Program-made: the position numbers and the translations under genes | Shown here: positions 32,036 through 44,380 of the stretch, one piece after another | How the letters are laid out: each line of letters opens with the position of its first letter | How positions within the stretch are numbered: position 1 is the first letter of the stretch | Source: Rosa chinensis | Taxonomy: Eukaryota; Streptophyta; Magnoliopsida; Rosales; Rosaceae | Length of the DNA: 64,000 nt | Assembly: GCF_002994745.2 (NCBI RefSeq) | Contig: NW_020126821.1 | Coordinates: forward strand, 248,001-312,000 | Reading direction: 5' to 3' | The notes under the pieces: model-generated | Databases searched by the model: none | What the model was told of the DNA's origin: nothing | Seen by the model: the letters and a program-made list of their open reading frames with translations, nothing else

Positions 32036-34000
32036 GGAGAAGAGGAAACCACATCTAGGCTGAGAAGACGTTAAAACCAAGCGCTACTTGGGAGGCAACC
32101 CATGCAAATCAGATTTGCTTTCTTTATCCTTATCTTTTATTTTTTGTTTTTACTTTTTGAATTTAGTATTATTTTCGTAAATTTCATCCCTGTATGCTTA
32201 AGTGTTTCATTGCATGCTTTTAATTGATTACATTGAGGACAATGCAATATTTAAGTGTGGGGGAAGGGATTTACACTTTTATCTTGAGTCATATATTGAA
32301 AAATACAAAAAAAAAATGAAAAATGTCAAAAATTTAAAAATTTTCGTTGCTTTTGTTCTTGTTTTTGAGTCTTAGGATGCCCTTTCAACTATCTAGGATG
32401 ATTCTATATCTCTGAAATCATGATTAAAAGAGGATCACAAAATTGAGATGATTTAAAAATGGTATTCTTTGGTTAATTGAGATATATGAAAAATATATGC
32501 CTTGTAGTGGATATGGATTTCGAAACTTTGGTACAGAATATGAGCATGTTAAGATGAGTTTTGATTCATATAAACCCATGTGAGATAATTGAGCCCATGT
32601 CCCTTTTTCTTGGAGTGAATCGAAAATATATATTCTTAATTTCTTGGCGATGTTTTGATGATCTCATTATTCTTTCATCTTGATTGACTACTTGCCATAG
32701 ATTAAGTTTGATGGACTAGAGAATGCTAGAATTCGCTCTTGTGCTTGTTGAGACGTTATATCAATACATGGCCCTGATTCTGGAAGGGATAGAGGCATCC
32801 TAGGAATTACCACCATTGCCATATAAACTTGTGTCCCCATTTGTGCCCGTCGTGGGACTCCCCTAGATAAGCCCCTTTGAGCCTACATTAAGCCTTTTCG
32901 TTCATCACCCTAAAATCCTTAACCATGAAGCTTAGTATAGTAACAACCCTACCCTTTGTTCTAAGAACTTAGTGGAGCTATCTTTTGAGACATACTACAT
33001 GGGTTTGGTGCTAAGGATGGAAATTGAGAAGAGGTTAAAGTTCAAGTGTGGGGGTAGACTTGTCCATAAAGAAAAAAATATGTGAAAGCCGTGAAAAATG
33101 AAAAGAAAAGAAAAAATGTACGGCTAGAAAAGAAAAGAAAGAAATATTTATGGATTTTAGTCCCCCATACTTAGTGATTTTGGAGTTTACTTTGAAATGA
33201 AGGCCTATTAAAGAAAAACTTGACCTTTGTCCATTCACTATAGTTCAGGGGAAGTTTACAATGAAGATTGGGCCCAACATGAAGACACTAGGCCCTTTTA
33301 TGTTACCTCTAGGGGAAGTGACGTTTTTGCAATGCATTGGTGGATTTCTTGTGGTCTCTACATTTACATGTGCTCTGCTAGGTTTTTAGGACACTTTGAT
33401 AAATCCTTACCCTTCAATTCTTAAAACCTTGAGCCTTGGCCCCATTACAACCTTTAAGAAGACCTTCTTGATCCTTAAGATGGGACAGCCCTTGATGTGG
33501 AGATGAGTTACAAGAGTTGAACCTATGGCTTGGGTCCATCTGTGCAAGTAGCTGGTATCCTTCATGAGATCTTTAAAGAAAATTATACATGTGCTTTCGT
33601 TTCTTGAATTATGTGATATACTTGCTATCTTTCACATATACTTGAGTGTATAAGCTTTTAAGCATTGCCATGTTCTGAGAGAAGAAAGAGTGGATATAAC
33701 TTGTGAGGAGTTGAATCATACTTGTTTGAAGCATGCTTAACAGAAACCATCACCATTGTTCCAACCAAGTCCTACTTGTGTATGTGAAGATTATGTGTTT
33801 CAATTAACTCTCGAATGCCTAAACATTTATTCTTGGTGAAGTGCTAATCTTGGTGTTGTGAAAGTAAGAGATTGCTGAGACAAAAAGTTGAAGGGCTATA
33901 GAGTCTGTTTCGTGTCAAGTCTTTAATTTTCGTTGAGTCTTAGTGTGTGTCTTAGTGTGATTTTGCTAAGGGACTAGCAAAAGCTAAGTGTGGGGGAATT
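32036..34000 (+). other. Element B body 1: 3' noncoding region and polypurine tract
   Basis: AAGTGTGGGGG motifs lie at 32253-32263, 33044-33054 and 33986-33996, the last adjoining LTR e. No gene is seen. Confidence 0.7.
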
Positions 34001-36334
34001 TGATAGGAGCATTTTAATGCGACGTTTTAACTGCATTTCCCTACATTTTCTGCGTTATTTCCTTAATAAAACCCTGTTTAGGAAAGTTTCCATTCTTTGA
34101 TTGGGAAAGTTCCTATTTGTAGAAAGTTTCTATTTTCGGTAGTTTCTATTTTTCATTTTTAGAAAGTTTCCCATTTTCAGTTTAGGAAAGTTGCCATTTT
34201 TCATTTTAGGAAAGTTTCTATTTTTCTTACTAGTTTCTATTTTCAGGTCCTTGTCACAAATGAGCTGAAATGAGCTCACAAATGGAGAGAGAAGATAGCC
34301 AACGTTGGAGGGAGACAAGATGAAGTACAAAGGGAAGCACAAATGAGCAGAAATGAAGAAAAGAAGTTTTCCTAGTCCAACCAGGAAACCCGGTCCAGAA
34401 AAGGAAAGCTTGCCAAAACAAGACTCTTGAGCCAACCATGAATGGAGATCGAATTAATAAAGTGACATGGCATGAGAGAAGCTTCTTGAAGACTCTAGAT
34501 GATGACATGGCATAGAGGTGACGCATGGAGGCCCAAAAACTCTCAAGACTTGTTGGATTTTCGGCTACTTGGATAAAAGCCCACAAAGGCCCATGGAACT
34601 AGGGTTTGTGACGCAAACCCTAGCCCTAAAGATGTTTTGCCGTGAAATCCTAGAGAGAAACAAGGAAGATGACGTGGAAAATCAGAAAATAATAAGAAGA
34701 TTTCGGTGGAGATTTTCTAGGGAGATTTTCTTGGAATGAGATATTCTTGGAAGAGTTATCTTGAGCCTTTGCCGTTTAAAGAGAGAGAGAAGCTAGGGAT
34801 TGCCGTGAGAAATACAAGGAAGGAGAGAGAATTGCCGTGTGAATTAAAGAAGAACCTAGAAGATTTCGGCAAAGATATTTTCTAAGAGAGTTTTAAGGAA
34901 AGAGAAAAAGGTGGGAACCAAGAAACGGCTAAAAAGGAGTCTAGATTCATTCCTAGAATTCCTAAAGGAAGTTGGCCGAAATTAAACAAGAAAAATCAGA
35001 AATTATCTCAAGGAATTTCGGCAATATTTCTAGGGAATTAAAAGAGAATTTTGTGATTGGTTGCACCACCTCATAGGGCTTATGTGGCAAGCTATCATTG
35101 GAGGAAACTATGTGGCATTTTCAGATTAATTCCATGGAAAATAAAGAAGAAATTCACGGCTTGGAGACCAAGTTGGCCGTCCCCTATATAACCTCCCCTC
35201 TTCTCAACGTTTTGGAGTTCCCACTTTTACGTTTACACTTTGAAAAAAATCAGAAAAACTCTCTCTAGCTAGCCGTGCTCTTCTCCATCCTCTAGGGCAA
35301 CCACGAAGTTCAAGCAAGGCCAAGGAAGAAGAGGTCAAGCCGTGCACATCATCCACCACCATCCTTGAAGATTGCTTTCGAAATTCAAGAGACCATTCAT
35401 CACTTCATTCATCTCATCTTCATCACGGTGTAATCCGATTCTCCTTGTACCTTTGCTTTGTATTTTCGTTGGTTTTGCCTTAGTTGACACATATGTATGA
35501 ACAAGTGTTGTTTTCTGAAATTTTATGATTAATTGTTAATTTTCAGATTCATATATTGCGATTTATGGTTGCTTTTGTGTGAGTGTTTGATTAAATTTGC
35601 ATGATAGAAATCTTTTGTATGATAATCTTGAATGGTTCGAAACATTTAGGGTTTTTATGTGAATGTTGCTACGAATTTGAGAACATGGATCAACTTTTTG
35701 GTTTTGTGTTCTTGAATCGATAAGTAGTAAAGGTTTTGTACAAAAACCGAATTTAATCAAAGAAGATTGCAATTAGGTGGACTTTTTCATACTAAGTTGC
35801 ACATTCGAGTTGATAGCCTTTCTAGGTGCTTAATGCGTTAAACATGACATGATTGACTAGCTTTCTAGGGTTTGATTGCATGTTTGATAGGATTAGTCTA
35901 GGTGCTTTCGCTTAGGTTAATTAGCATTGAAAGTAAAATATGGGAAATTGTTTGCTTTTGAACGTTTCACATGATCAACTCCTCTTGCATGACTATGATG
36001 AACAATGATGAACTTGAATCAATTTTAATCATGAGTTTCGAATTTGATCTTTGTTCTTACATCCCATTTATATTTTTATGTTTTTGCATTTTAATTATTT
36101 TCTTAACTTAGTTTAAAACTAGAAAACCAAAAATCAAAAATCCCCCCTTTTTCGTAAATATGTATATATTTTGTTATATTTTTGGAAATATTATACTTTG
36201 TTTTAATTTTAATTGTTTAATTGTTTGACAATGACAGGTGTACCCTCAATCCCCGGAATAGAACGATCCCTATTTACTTTATACTACTAATGACATTTCA
36301 GGGTTAAATTGGTCGCTCCCCAAAAGCGACAGCA
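34001..36334 (+). repeat. Element B middle LTR (e), 2334 bp
   Basis: It is shared by the two bodies: a polypurine tract precedes it and a PBS (36340-36360) follows it, so it is both 3' LTR of body 1 and 5' LTR of body 2. At offsets 266, 435 and 608 it matches LTR f, and in the C-run near offset 2141 it matches LTR b. It has its own TATA at 35185-35191. No target duplication flanks it. Confidence 0.92.
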
Positions 36335-37134
36335 ATTTTTGGCGCCGTTGCCGGGGATTGAAAAATCACTTGTTAAATATGTGAATATATTTGTTTTGTT
36401 TATATGTTGTGTTTGAAAAAAAATAAAAAATAAAAAATCTTTTGTTAATTGTTCATAATTTGTTAGTCAATTAGTTAATTAGTTAATTAATTACTTAGGT
36501 TGTTATTTATATTATTGAATACGAATTTTAAATTGTGAGTTGTAAATTAAAGAAGGAATAGGTGAAGTCGTGTTTATTAATATTGGCCTAAACCCCTTAT
36601 TGGTACCTAGTTCAGGTCCCTTAAGGTTGAGGGCGGCCTTTATTAACATTCATTGAACTGTCTTCACACTTAGAATCTTTTTCATCCAAGTAAGTATAGC
36701 CTATGTGGGATGGTGTCTAGGAAAGGGGACAACGCTCATGACTGGTTCTTGAATCCAGAAGTGCGTGCAAATGAGCCTAAACCTCAATAAGGGAGTAGCT
36801 CATGCCAAAATGGATTCTACCTCTCGTGGTCGCCCTCCCCTACCTGGCCATTTCAGTAAGGTTGCCCAAAGGAGGTAGGAGGGACTTTGTGTCTAGACGA
36901 CTATACTTGGGCCGCACGTCCTCTTGATTTACCGCTTGGAATTGAATTTGAAATCAATGATATATATAACAAATGAAAATATTGTGATTCACTAAGGTAT
37001 ATTGGATTAAACATAGTCTTGAAAAGGGTAGCTGTTTCAGTCCCATTGCACATCGAGACTCACTGTTCCCGTACCTAAGTGTTGAGAATAATTGTAAAGA
37101 AAAGGAAGAAAAACAAATATTTGTAAGTATTTTC

Positions 37135-37175
<41 letters not shown>

Positions 37176-38082
37176 AAAAAGAAAAAAAAAAAGAAGTGTA
37201 CAAAGTGTGACGTTTGTTTGTTTGAAAGTTTTGTACAAATTGTGTCTAATCTTGTCATACAAAAGAAATGTAAAGAATTAATTGTAAATATTGTTAAATT
37301 CTTGATTGTTATAAGTGTGTAAAATCGTATGAGTAGATAAGGGCCCTTTTGTTAATATTGGCCTTAACCCTTCATTAGTGCCTTTCTAAGGTCTTATGAA
37401 GTTGAGGGCGGCTTTTATTAACATTTGGAGAACTGTCTAACACATGAGTTCTTTTCAAGCTGAGTAAGGGGCATATAGGTGGTGTCTAGGTTGAGACCCT
37501 GGGTGATGGGTTCAAATTGGATCTCAGAGATACTATAGACTGTGCGTAAACCACAATGTGGGAGTAGCCGATAGGGGCCTAAACCTCAATGAGGGAGTAG
37601 CCTCTGTAGTGTCACCAAAATGAGTCCTCCCTCTCACTTATCTCTTAATCTGGCCATCTAGCCTTCTGAAACAAAGGAAAGCGACTTATGTCTAGACGAC
37701 TATCCCTAGATCGTATCTCACCAATAGTAGTGGTTTCTATTGGGCTCGACTTACAACTTGTAATCAATTGAGATATTAACTTTATTTTGTAAAGATAATA
37801 AGATACTTGAACATAACCTCCACTTGTAAATTGTGTTGTTTTGTACATTTTATACTTGTATAAACTTCTTACGTGGTTTATTTGTGAAAAGATTGTGGAT
37901 AGTTTGTAATTTATACTTCTCTTTATACTTGTATAAATCATAAATAGTAAAGTCGTGAATAGTAACTTGTGAATAGTGACTCGTGAATAGTGAAGTTGAT
38001 GTATAAACCACTAATTTGTAATTAGTTTACTTTATACTTTGCTAACTTCTTTGAATGCTGATAATGTTCAGGATTCCTATGA
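36335..38082 (+). other. Element B body 2: PBS and leader
   Basis: The PBS lies at 36340-36360, module 1 at about 36572-36920, the poly(A)-rich tract near 37137-37192 and module 2 at about 37341-37713. The differences from body 1 that I noticed are mainly in homopolymer lengths (for example ATATTTG for ATATTG near 36387). Confidence 0.72.
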
Positions 38083-39648
38083 ATGACCGAGCCTTTTAGA
38101 CCATCTACACTAAAGGAAATTGAAGCAAGGCTCGCTCGTTTGAAGGGTCCTTCACTCCTTGAGCACACAAGCCCTTCCCCTTCAACATACAAGGAGTACA
38201 CATTTAACGAGCAAGGGAAGCGGATTTACTTTTCTGAGGAGTCTACATCACCTACACCAAGTCCATCTCCTCCTTCACGATCACCTTCACCTGTGATTTC
38301 GTCCAACTCTACACCACCACCTTCACCACCACCTAAAGAAGTCGAAGAAGAGAGAATGGCATCTATTAGGGAACTCTCCACCGCAACTGTTGAAGGAGGA
38401 CCCCCTACAGGCATAGTATACCCTGCCCCTGCAGCTGGAAGACAGGCAGAGTTTGAGCTTAAGAGTGGATTGTTGCATAAGCTCCCTATCTTCCATGGAC
38501 TTAATATGGAGGATGCTAATAAGCACGTACGAGAATTCCAATCTGTTTGTGCAAACATGCAACCACAAGGAGCAGATGAGAACCTTCTTAAGATGAGAGC
38601 ATTTCCATTCTCTCTAGCTGATAGAGCCAAGGATTGGCTATATGAACTTCCTGCAGGACGTATCACGTCATGGGAAACAATGAGAAAGGCCTTCTTGGAA
38701 AAATACTTCCCAGCTTCTAAGGTCATCACACTCAGAAAGAAGCTCAGTGGAATAGAGCAAGCTCATGATGAGTCCTATGCTGCCTACTATGAGAGGTTCA
38801 ATTCCTTACTTGCACAATGTCCTCAACATCAGATGAAGGATGAGACCCTACTCACATGTTTCTACGAGGGACTCTTACCCTTGGAAAGGCAAATGTTGGA
38901 TGCTGCAGCTGGTGGAGCTTTTGTGGATAAGTCACCTACGGTTGGGAAGGAGCTTATAGCTAATCGTGCCCTAAACTCCCAACAGTATGAGGGTGTGAGA
39001 CAACCCACTCGTAGGGTAAATGAGGTGAGCACTAGTCCTGCCATTGCGGATCAATTGAGCAAACTCACCCTTCTTGTGAACAAGGTGGCGACTACTCAAG
39101 GCCATGGAGGACCCTCTGCTTGTGGGGTATGCTTTACTCAAGGACATCCTACGGATCAATGTCCTCAACTGAGTGAGAATGGTGGTTGGGAATCTGTGAA
39201 TGCTATAGGAGGCTATCAAGGGAACCAAGGGGGTCCCCCACGTCCAAGGTATGATCCATATTCGAATACCTATAACCCTGGATGGAGGGACCACCCCAAC
39301 TTCAAGTGGACCAACAATGAAAATGTTCAGAACCCTCTTGGTGGCAGTTTCCAACGTCCTCAAGGACCTCCTTATCAAAGACCTTACATGCCTCCTCAAC
39401 ACAATGTAGGGAATCCCAATTCTCACTATGATAAGACGATAGAGGCATTGACTAATTCTACTCAGGCATTGACTAATGCCACACAGACTTTGCTTCAAGG
39501 ACAACAGACCAATGCCAAGGATATTGCAGAGCTCAAGAAGCAAATGGGACAAGTGGTGGACTTCATGACCAAGTTTCATGAGAGTGGTAAGCTTCCGAGC
39601 AACACAATTCAAAACCCAAAGGGAAGCTTTGAAGGTTCCACCAACTGA
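38083..39648 (+). CDS. gag: Gag of element B, body 2 (521 aa)
   Basis: The protein appears identical to the Gag of body 1, with the same start context, CCHC zinc knuckle and truncated end after N-P-K-G. Two identical gag genes in one insertion follow from the duplication of the body, not from two separate integrations. It should be functional as a particle protein if expressed from the middle LTR, whose promoter is uninterrupted, unlike that of LTR b. Confidence 0.9.
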   Translation: MTEPFRPSTLKEIEARLARLKGPSLLEHTSPSPSTYKEYTFNEQGKRIYFSEESTSPTPSPSPPSRSPSPVISSNSTPPPSPPPKEVEEERMASIRELSTATVEGGPPTGIVYPAPAAGRQAEFELKSGLLHKLPIFHGLNMEDANKHVREFQSVCANMQPQGADENLLKMRAFPFSLADRAKDWLYELPAGRITSWETMRKAFLEKYFPASKVITLRKKLSGIEQAHDESYAAYYERFNSLLAQCPQHQMKDETLLTCFYEGLLPLERQMLDAAAGGAFVDKSPTVGKELIANRALNSQQYEGVRQPTRRVNEVSTSPAIADQLSKLTLLVNKVATTQGHGGPSACGVCFTQGHPTDQCPQLSENGGWESVNAIGGYQGNQGGPPRPRYDPYSNTYNPGWRDHPNFKWTNNENVQNPLGGSFQRPQGPPYQRPYMPPQHNVGNPNSHYDKTIEALTNSTQALTNATQTLLQGQQTNAKDIAELKKQMGQVVDFMTKFHESGKLPSNTIQNPKGSFEGSTN

Positions 39649-41612
39649 GGAGAAGAGGAAACCACATCTAGGCTGAGAAGACGTTAAAACCAAGCGCTAC
39701 TTGGGAGGCAACCCATGCAAATCAGATTTGCTTTCTTTATCCTTATCTTTTATTTTTTGTTTTTACTTTTTGAATTTAGTATTATTTTCGTAAATTTCAT
39801 CCCTGTATGCTTAAGTGTTTCATTGCATGCTTTTAATTGATTACATTGAGGACAATGCAATATTTAAGTGTGGGGGAAGGGATTTACACTTTTATCTTGA
39901 GTCATATATTGAAAAATACAAAAAAAAATGAAAAATGTCAAAAATTTAAAAATTTTCGTTGCTTTTGTTCTTGTTTTTGAGTCTTAGGATGCCTTTTCAA
40001 CTATCTAGGATGATTCTATATCTCTGAAATCATGATTAAAAGAGGATCACAAAATTGAGATGATTTAAAAATGGTATTCTTTGGTTAATTGAGATATATG
40101 AAAAATATATGCCTTGTAGTGGATATGGATTTCGAAACTTTGGTACAGAATATGAGCATGTTAAGATGAGTTTTGATTCATATAAACCCATGTGAGATAA
40201 TTGAGCCCATGTCCCTTTTTCTTGGAGTGAATCGAAAATATATATTCTTAATTTCTTGGCGATGTTTTGATGATCTCATTATTCTTTCATCTTGATTGAC
40301 TACTTGCCATAGATTAAGTTTGATGGACTAGAGAATGCTAGAATTCGCTCTTGTGCTTGTTGAGACGTTATATCAATACATGGCCCTGATTCTGGAAGGG
40401 ATAGAGGCATCCTAGGAATTACCACCATTGCCATATAAACTTGTGTCCCCATTTGTGCCCGTCGTGGGACTCCCCTAGATAAGCCCCTTTGAGCCTACAT
40501 TAAGCCTTTTCGTTCATCACCCTAAAATCCTTAACCATGAAGCTTAGTATAGTAACAACCCTACCCTTTGTTCTAAGAACTTAGTGGAGCTATCTTTTGA
40601 GACATACTACATGGGTTTGGTGCTAAGGATGGAAATTGAGAAGAGGTTAAAGTTCAAGTGTGGGGGTAGACTTGTCCATAAAGAAAAAAATATGTGAAAG
40701 CCGTGAAAAATGAAAAGAAAAGAAAAAATGTACGGCTAGAAAAGAAAAGAAAGAAATATTTATGGATTTTAGTCCCCCATACTTAGTGATTTTGGAGTTT
40801 ACTTTGAAATGAAGGCCTATTAAAGAAAAACTTGACCTTTGTCCATTCACTATAGTTCAGGGGAAGTTTACAATGAAGATTGGGCCCAACATGAAGACAC
40901 TAGGCCCTTTTATGTTACCTCTAGGGGAAGTGACGTTTTTGCAATGCATTGGTGGATTTCTTGTGGTCTCTACATTTACATGTGCTCTGCTAGGTTTTTA
41001 GGACACTTTGATAAATCCTTACCCTTCAATTCTTAAAACCTTGAGCCTTGGCCCCATTACAACCTTTAAGAAGACCTTCTTGATCCTTAAGATGGGACAG
41101 CCCTTGATGTGGAGATGAGTTACAAGAGTTGAACCTATGGCTTGGGTCCATCTGTGCAAGTAGCTGGTATCCTTCATGAGATCTTTAAAGAAAATTATAC
41201 ATGTGCTTTCGTTTCTTGAATTATGTGATATACTTGCTATCTTTCACATATACTTGAGTGTATAAGCTTTTAAGCATTGCCATGTTCTGAGAGAAGAAAG
41301 AGTGGATATAACTTGTGAGGAGTTGAATCATACTTGTTTGAAGCATGCTTAACAGAAACCATCACCATTGTTCCAACCAAGTCCTACTTGTGTATGTGAA
41401 GATTATGTGTTTCAATTAACTCTCGAATGCCTAAACATTTATTCTTGGTGAAGTGCTAATCTTGGTGTTGTGAAAGTAAGAGATTGCTGAGACAAAAAGT
41501 TGAAGGGCTATAGAGTCTGTTTCGTGTCAAGTCTTTAATTTTCGTTGAGTCTTAGTGTGTGTCTTAGTGTGATTTTGCTAAGGGACTAGCAAAAGCTAAG
41601 TGTGGGGGAATT
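39649..41612 (+). other. Element B body 2: 3' noncoding region and polypurine tract
   Basis: It is nearly identical to the 3' region of body 1. One substitution was seen (GCCTTTTCAAC near 39991 for GCCCTTTCAAC), plus A-run length changes. It ends with AAGTGTGGGGGAATT before LTR f. Confidence 0.7.
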
Positions 41613-43945
41613 TGATAGGAGCATTTTAATGCGACGTTTTAACTGCATTTCCCTACATTTTCTGCGTTATTTCCTTAATAAAACCCTGTTTAGGAAAGTT
41701 TCCATTCTTTGATTGGGAAAGTTCCTATTTGTAGAAAGTTTCTATTTTCGGTAGTTTCTATTTTTCATTTTTAGAAAGTTTCCCATTTTCAGTTTAGGAA
41801 AGTTGCCATTTTTCATTTTAGGAAAGTTTCTATTTTTCTTACTAGTTTCTATTTTCAGGTCCTTGTCACAAATGAGCTGAAATGAGCTCACAAATGGAGA
41901 GAGAAGATAGCCAACGTTGGAGGGAGACAAGATGAAGTACAAAGGGAAGCACAAATGAGCAGAAATGAAGAAAAGAAGTTTTCCTAGTCCAACCAGGAAA
42001 CCCGGTCCAGAAAAGGAAAGCTTGCCAAAACAAGACTCTTGAGCCAACCATGAATGGAGATCGAATTAATAAAGTGACATGGCATGAGAGAAGCTTCTTG
42101 AAGACTCTAGATGATGACATGGCATAGAGGTGACGCATGGAGGCCCAAAAACTCTCAAGACTTGTTGGATTTTCGGCTACTTGGATAAAAGCCCACAAAG
42201 GCCCATGGAACTAGGGTTTGTGACGCAAACCCTAGCCCTAAAGATGTTTTGCCGTGAAATCCTAGAGAGAAACAAGGAAGATGACGTGGAAAATCAGAAA
42301 ATAATAAGAAGATTTCGGTGGAGATTTTCTAGGGAGATTTTCTTGGAATGAGATATTCTTGGAAGAGTTATCTTGAGCCTTTGCCGTTTAAAGAGAGAGA
42401 GAAGCTAGGGATTGCCGTGAGAAATACAAGGAAGGAGAGAGAATTGCCGTGTGAATTAAAGAAGAACCTAGAAGATTTCGGCAAAGATATTTTCTAAGAG
42501 AGTTTTAAGGAAAGAGAAAAAGGTGGGAACCAAGAAACGGCTAAAAAGGAGTCTAGATTCATTCCTAGAATTCCTAAAGGAAGTTGGCCGAAATTAAACA
42601 AGAAAAATCAGAAATTATCTCAAGGAATTTCGGCAATATTTCTAGGGAATTAAAAGAGAATTTTGTGATTGGTTGCACCACCTCATAGGGCTTATGTGGC
42701 AAGCTATCATTGGAGGAAACTATGTGGCATTTTCAGATTAATTCCATGGAAAATAAAGAAGAAATTCACGGCTTGGAGACCAAGTTGGCCGTCCCCTATA
42801 TAACCTCCCCTCTTCTCAACGTTTTGGAGTTCCCACTTTTACGTTTACACTTTGAAAAAAATCAGAAAAACTCTCTCTAGCTAGCCGTGCTCTTCTCCAT
42901 CCTCTAGGGCAACCACGAAGTTCAAGCAAGGCCAAGGAAGAAGAGGTCAAGCCGTGCACATCATCCACCACCATCCTTGAAGATTGCTTTCGAAATTCAA
43001 GAGACCATTCATCACTTCATTCATCTCATCTTCATCACGGTGTAATCCGATTCTCCTTGTACCTTTGCTTTGTATTTTCGTTGGTTTTGCCTTAGTTGAC
43101 ACATATGTATGAACAAGTGTTGTTTTCTGAAATTTTATGATTAATTGTTAATTTTCAGATTCATATATTGCGATTTATGGTTGCTTTTGTGTGAGTGTTT
43201 GATTAAATTTGCATGATAGAAATCTTTTGTATGATAATCTTGAATGGTTCGAAACATTTAGGGTTTTTATGTGAATGTTGCTACGAATTTGAGAACATGG
43301 ATCAACTTTTTGGTTTTGTGTTCTTGAATCGATAAGTAGTAAAGGTTTTGTACAAAAACCGAATTTAATCAAAGAAGATTGCAATTAGGTGGACTTTTTC
43401 ATACTAAGTTGCACATTCGAGTTGATAGCCTTTCTAGGTGCTTAATGCGTTAAACATGACATGATTGACTAGCTTTCTAGGGTTTGATTGCATGTTTGAT
43501 AGGATTAGTCTAGGTGCTTTCGCTTAGGTTAATTAGCATTGAAAGTAAAATATGGGAAATTGTTTGCTTTTGAACGTTTCACATGATCAACTCCTCTTGC
43601 ATGACTATGATGAACAATGATGAACTTGAATCAATTTTAATCATGAGTTTCGAATTTGATCTTTGTTCTTACATCCCATTTATATTTTTATGTTTTTGCA
43701 TTTTAATTATTTTCTTAACTTAGTTTAAAACTAGAAAACCAAAAATCAAAAATCCCCCTTTTTCGTAAATATGTATATATTTTGTTATATTTTTGGAAAT
43801 ATTATACTTTGTTTTAATTTTAATTGTTTAATTGTTTGACAATGACAGGTGTACCCTCAATCCCCGGAATAGAACGATCCCTATTTACTTTATACTACTA
43901 ATGACATTTCAGGGTTAAATTGGTCGCTCCCCAAAAGCGACAGCA
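41613..43945 (+). repeat. Element B third LTR (f), 2333 bp
   Basis: It carries G, C and T at offsets 266, 435 and 608 like LTR e, and five C at 43754-43758 instead of six. TATA lies at 42797-42803. It ends GCGACAGCA and is followed by the ACGTC duplication (43946-43950), after which the body of element A resumes. Confidence 0.93.
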
Positions 43946-43950
43946 ACGTC

Positions 43951-44338
43951 CTCTTGATTTACCGCTTGGAATTTAATTTGATATCAATGATATATATAAC
44001 AAACGAAAATAGTGTGATTCACTAAGGTATATTGGATTAAACATAGTCTTGAAAAGGGTAGCTGTTTCAGTCCCATTGCACATCGAGACTCCCTGTTCCC
44101 GTACCTAAGTGTTGAAAATAATTGTAAAGGAAAGGAAAGAATGTAAATATTTGTAGGTATTTTCGTACAAAGAAAGAAAAGAAAAAAAAAAAAAAAACAC
44201 TTGTGTAAATATTTTTCGTGTTTTTTTTTTTTTACTCACTTGTGTACTTAACTTGTGTCTTATGTACTGACTTGTTAACTTGTGTACTTAACTTGTTAAT
44301 ATTACATGTAGTTTGTAATTCACTAACTTGTTATACTT

Positions 44339-44380
<42 letters not shown>

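Larger units (their letters stand above)
16503..43945 (+). mobile_element. Element B: gag-only Athila-like element with three LTRs and two bodies
   Basis: The order is LTR b (16503-17694 plus 27586-28727, split by element C), body 1 (28728-34000), LTR e (34001-36334), body 2 (36335-41612) and LTR f (41613-43945). The ACGTC target duplication flanks the outer LTRs only. The bodies are almost identical and each encodes the same 521-residue Gag without pol. LTR lengths are 2334, 2334 and 2333 bp. LTR e shares three substitutions with f in its left third but shares the longer C-run with b near its right end. This fits an unequal crossover between the 3' LTR of one copy and the 5' LTR of its sister. 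Confidence 0.88.

Noticed and set aside
34001..36334. The middle LTR of B as an independently inserted solo LTR or as the end of two adjacent elements
   Set aside because: It has no target duplication of its own. It is preceded by a polypurine tract and followed by a PBS, and the outer ACGTC pair encloses the whole array.
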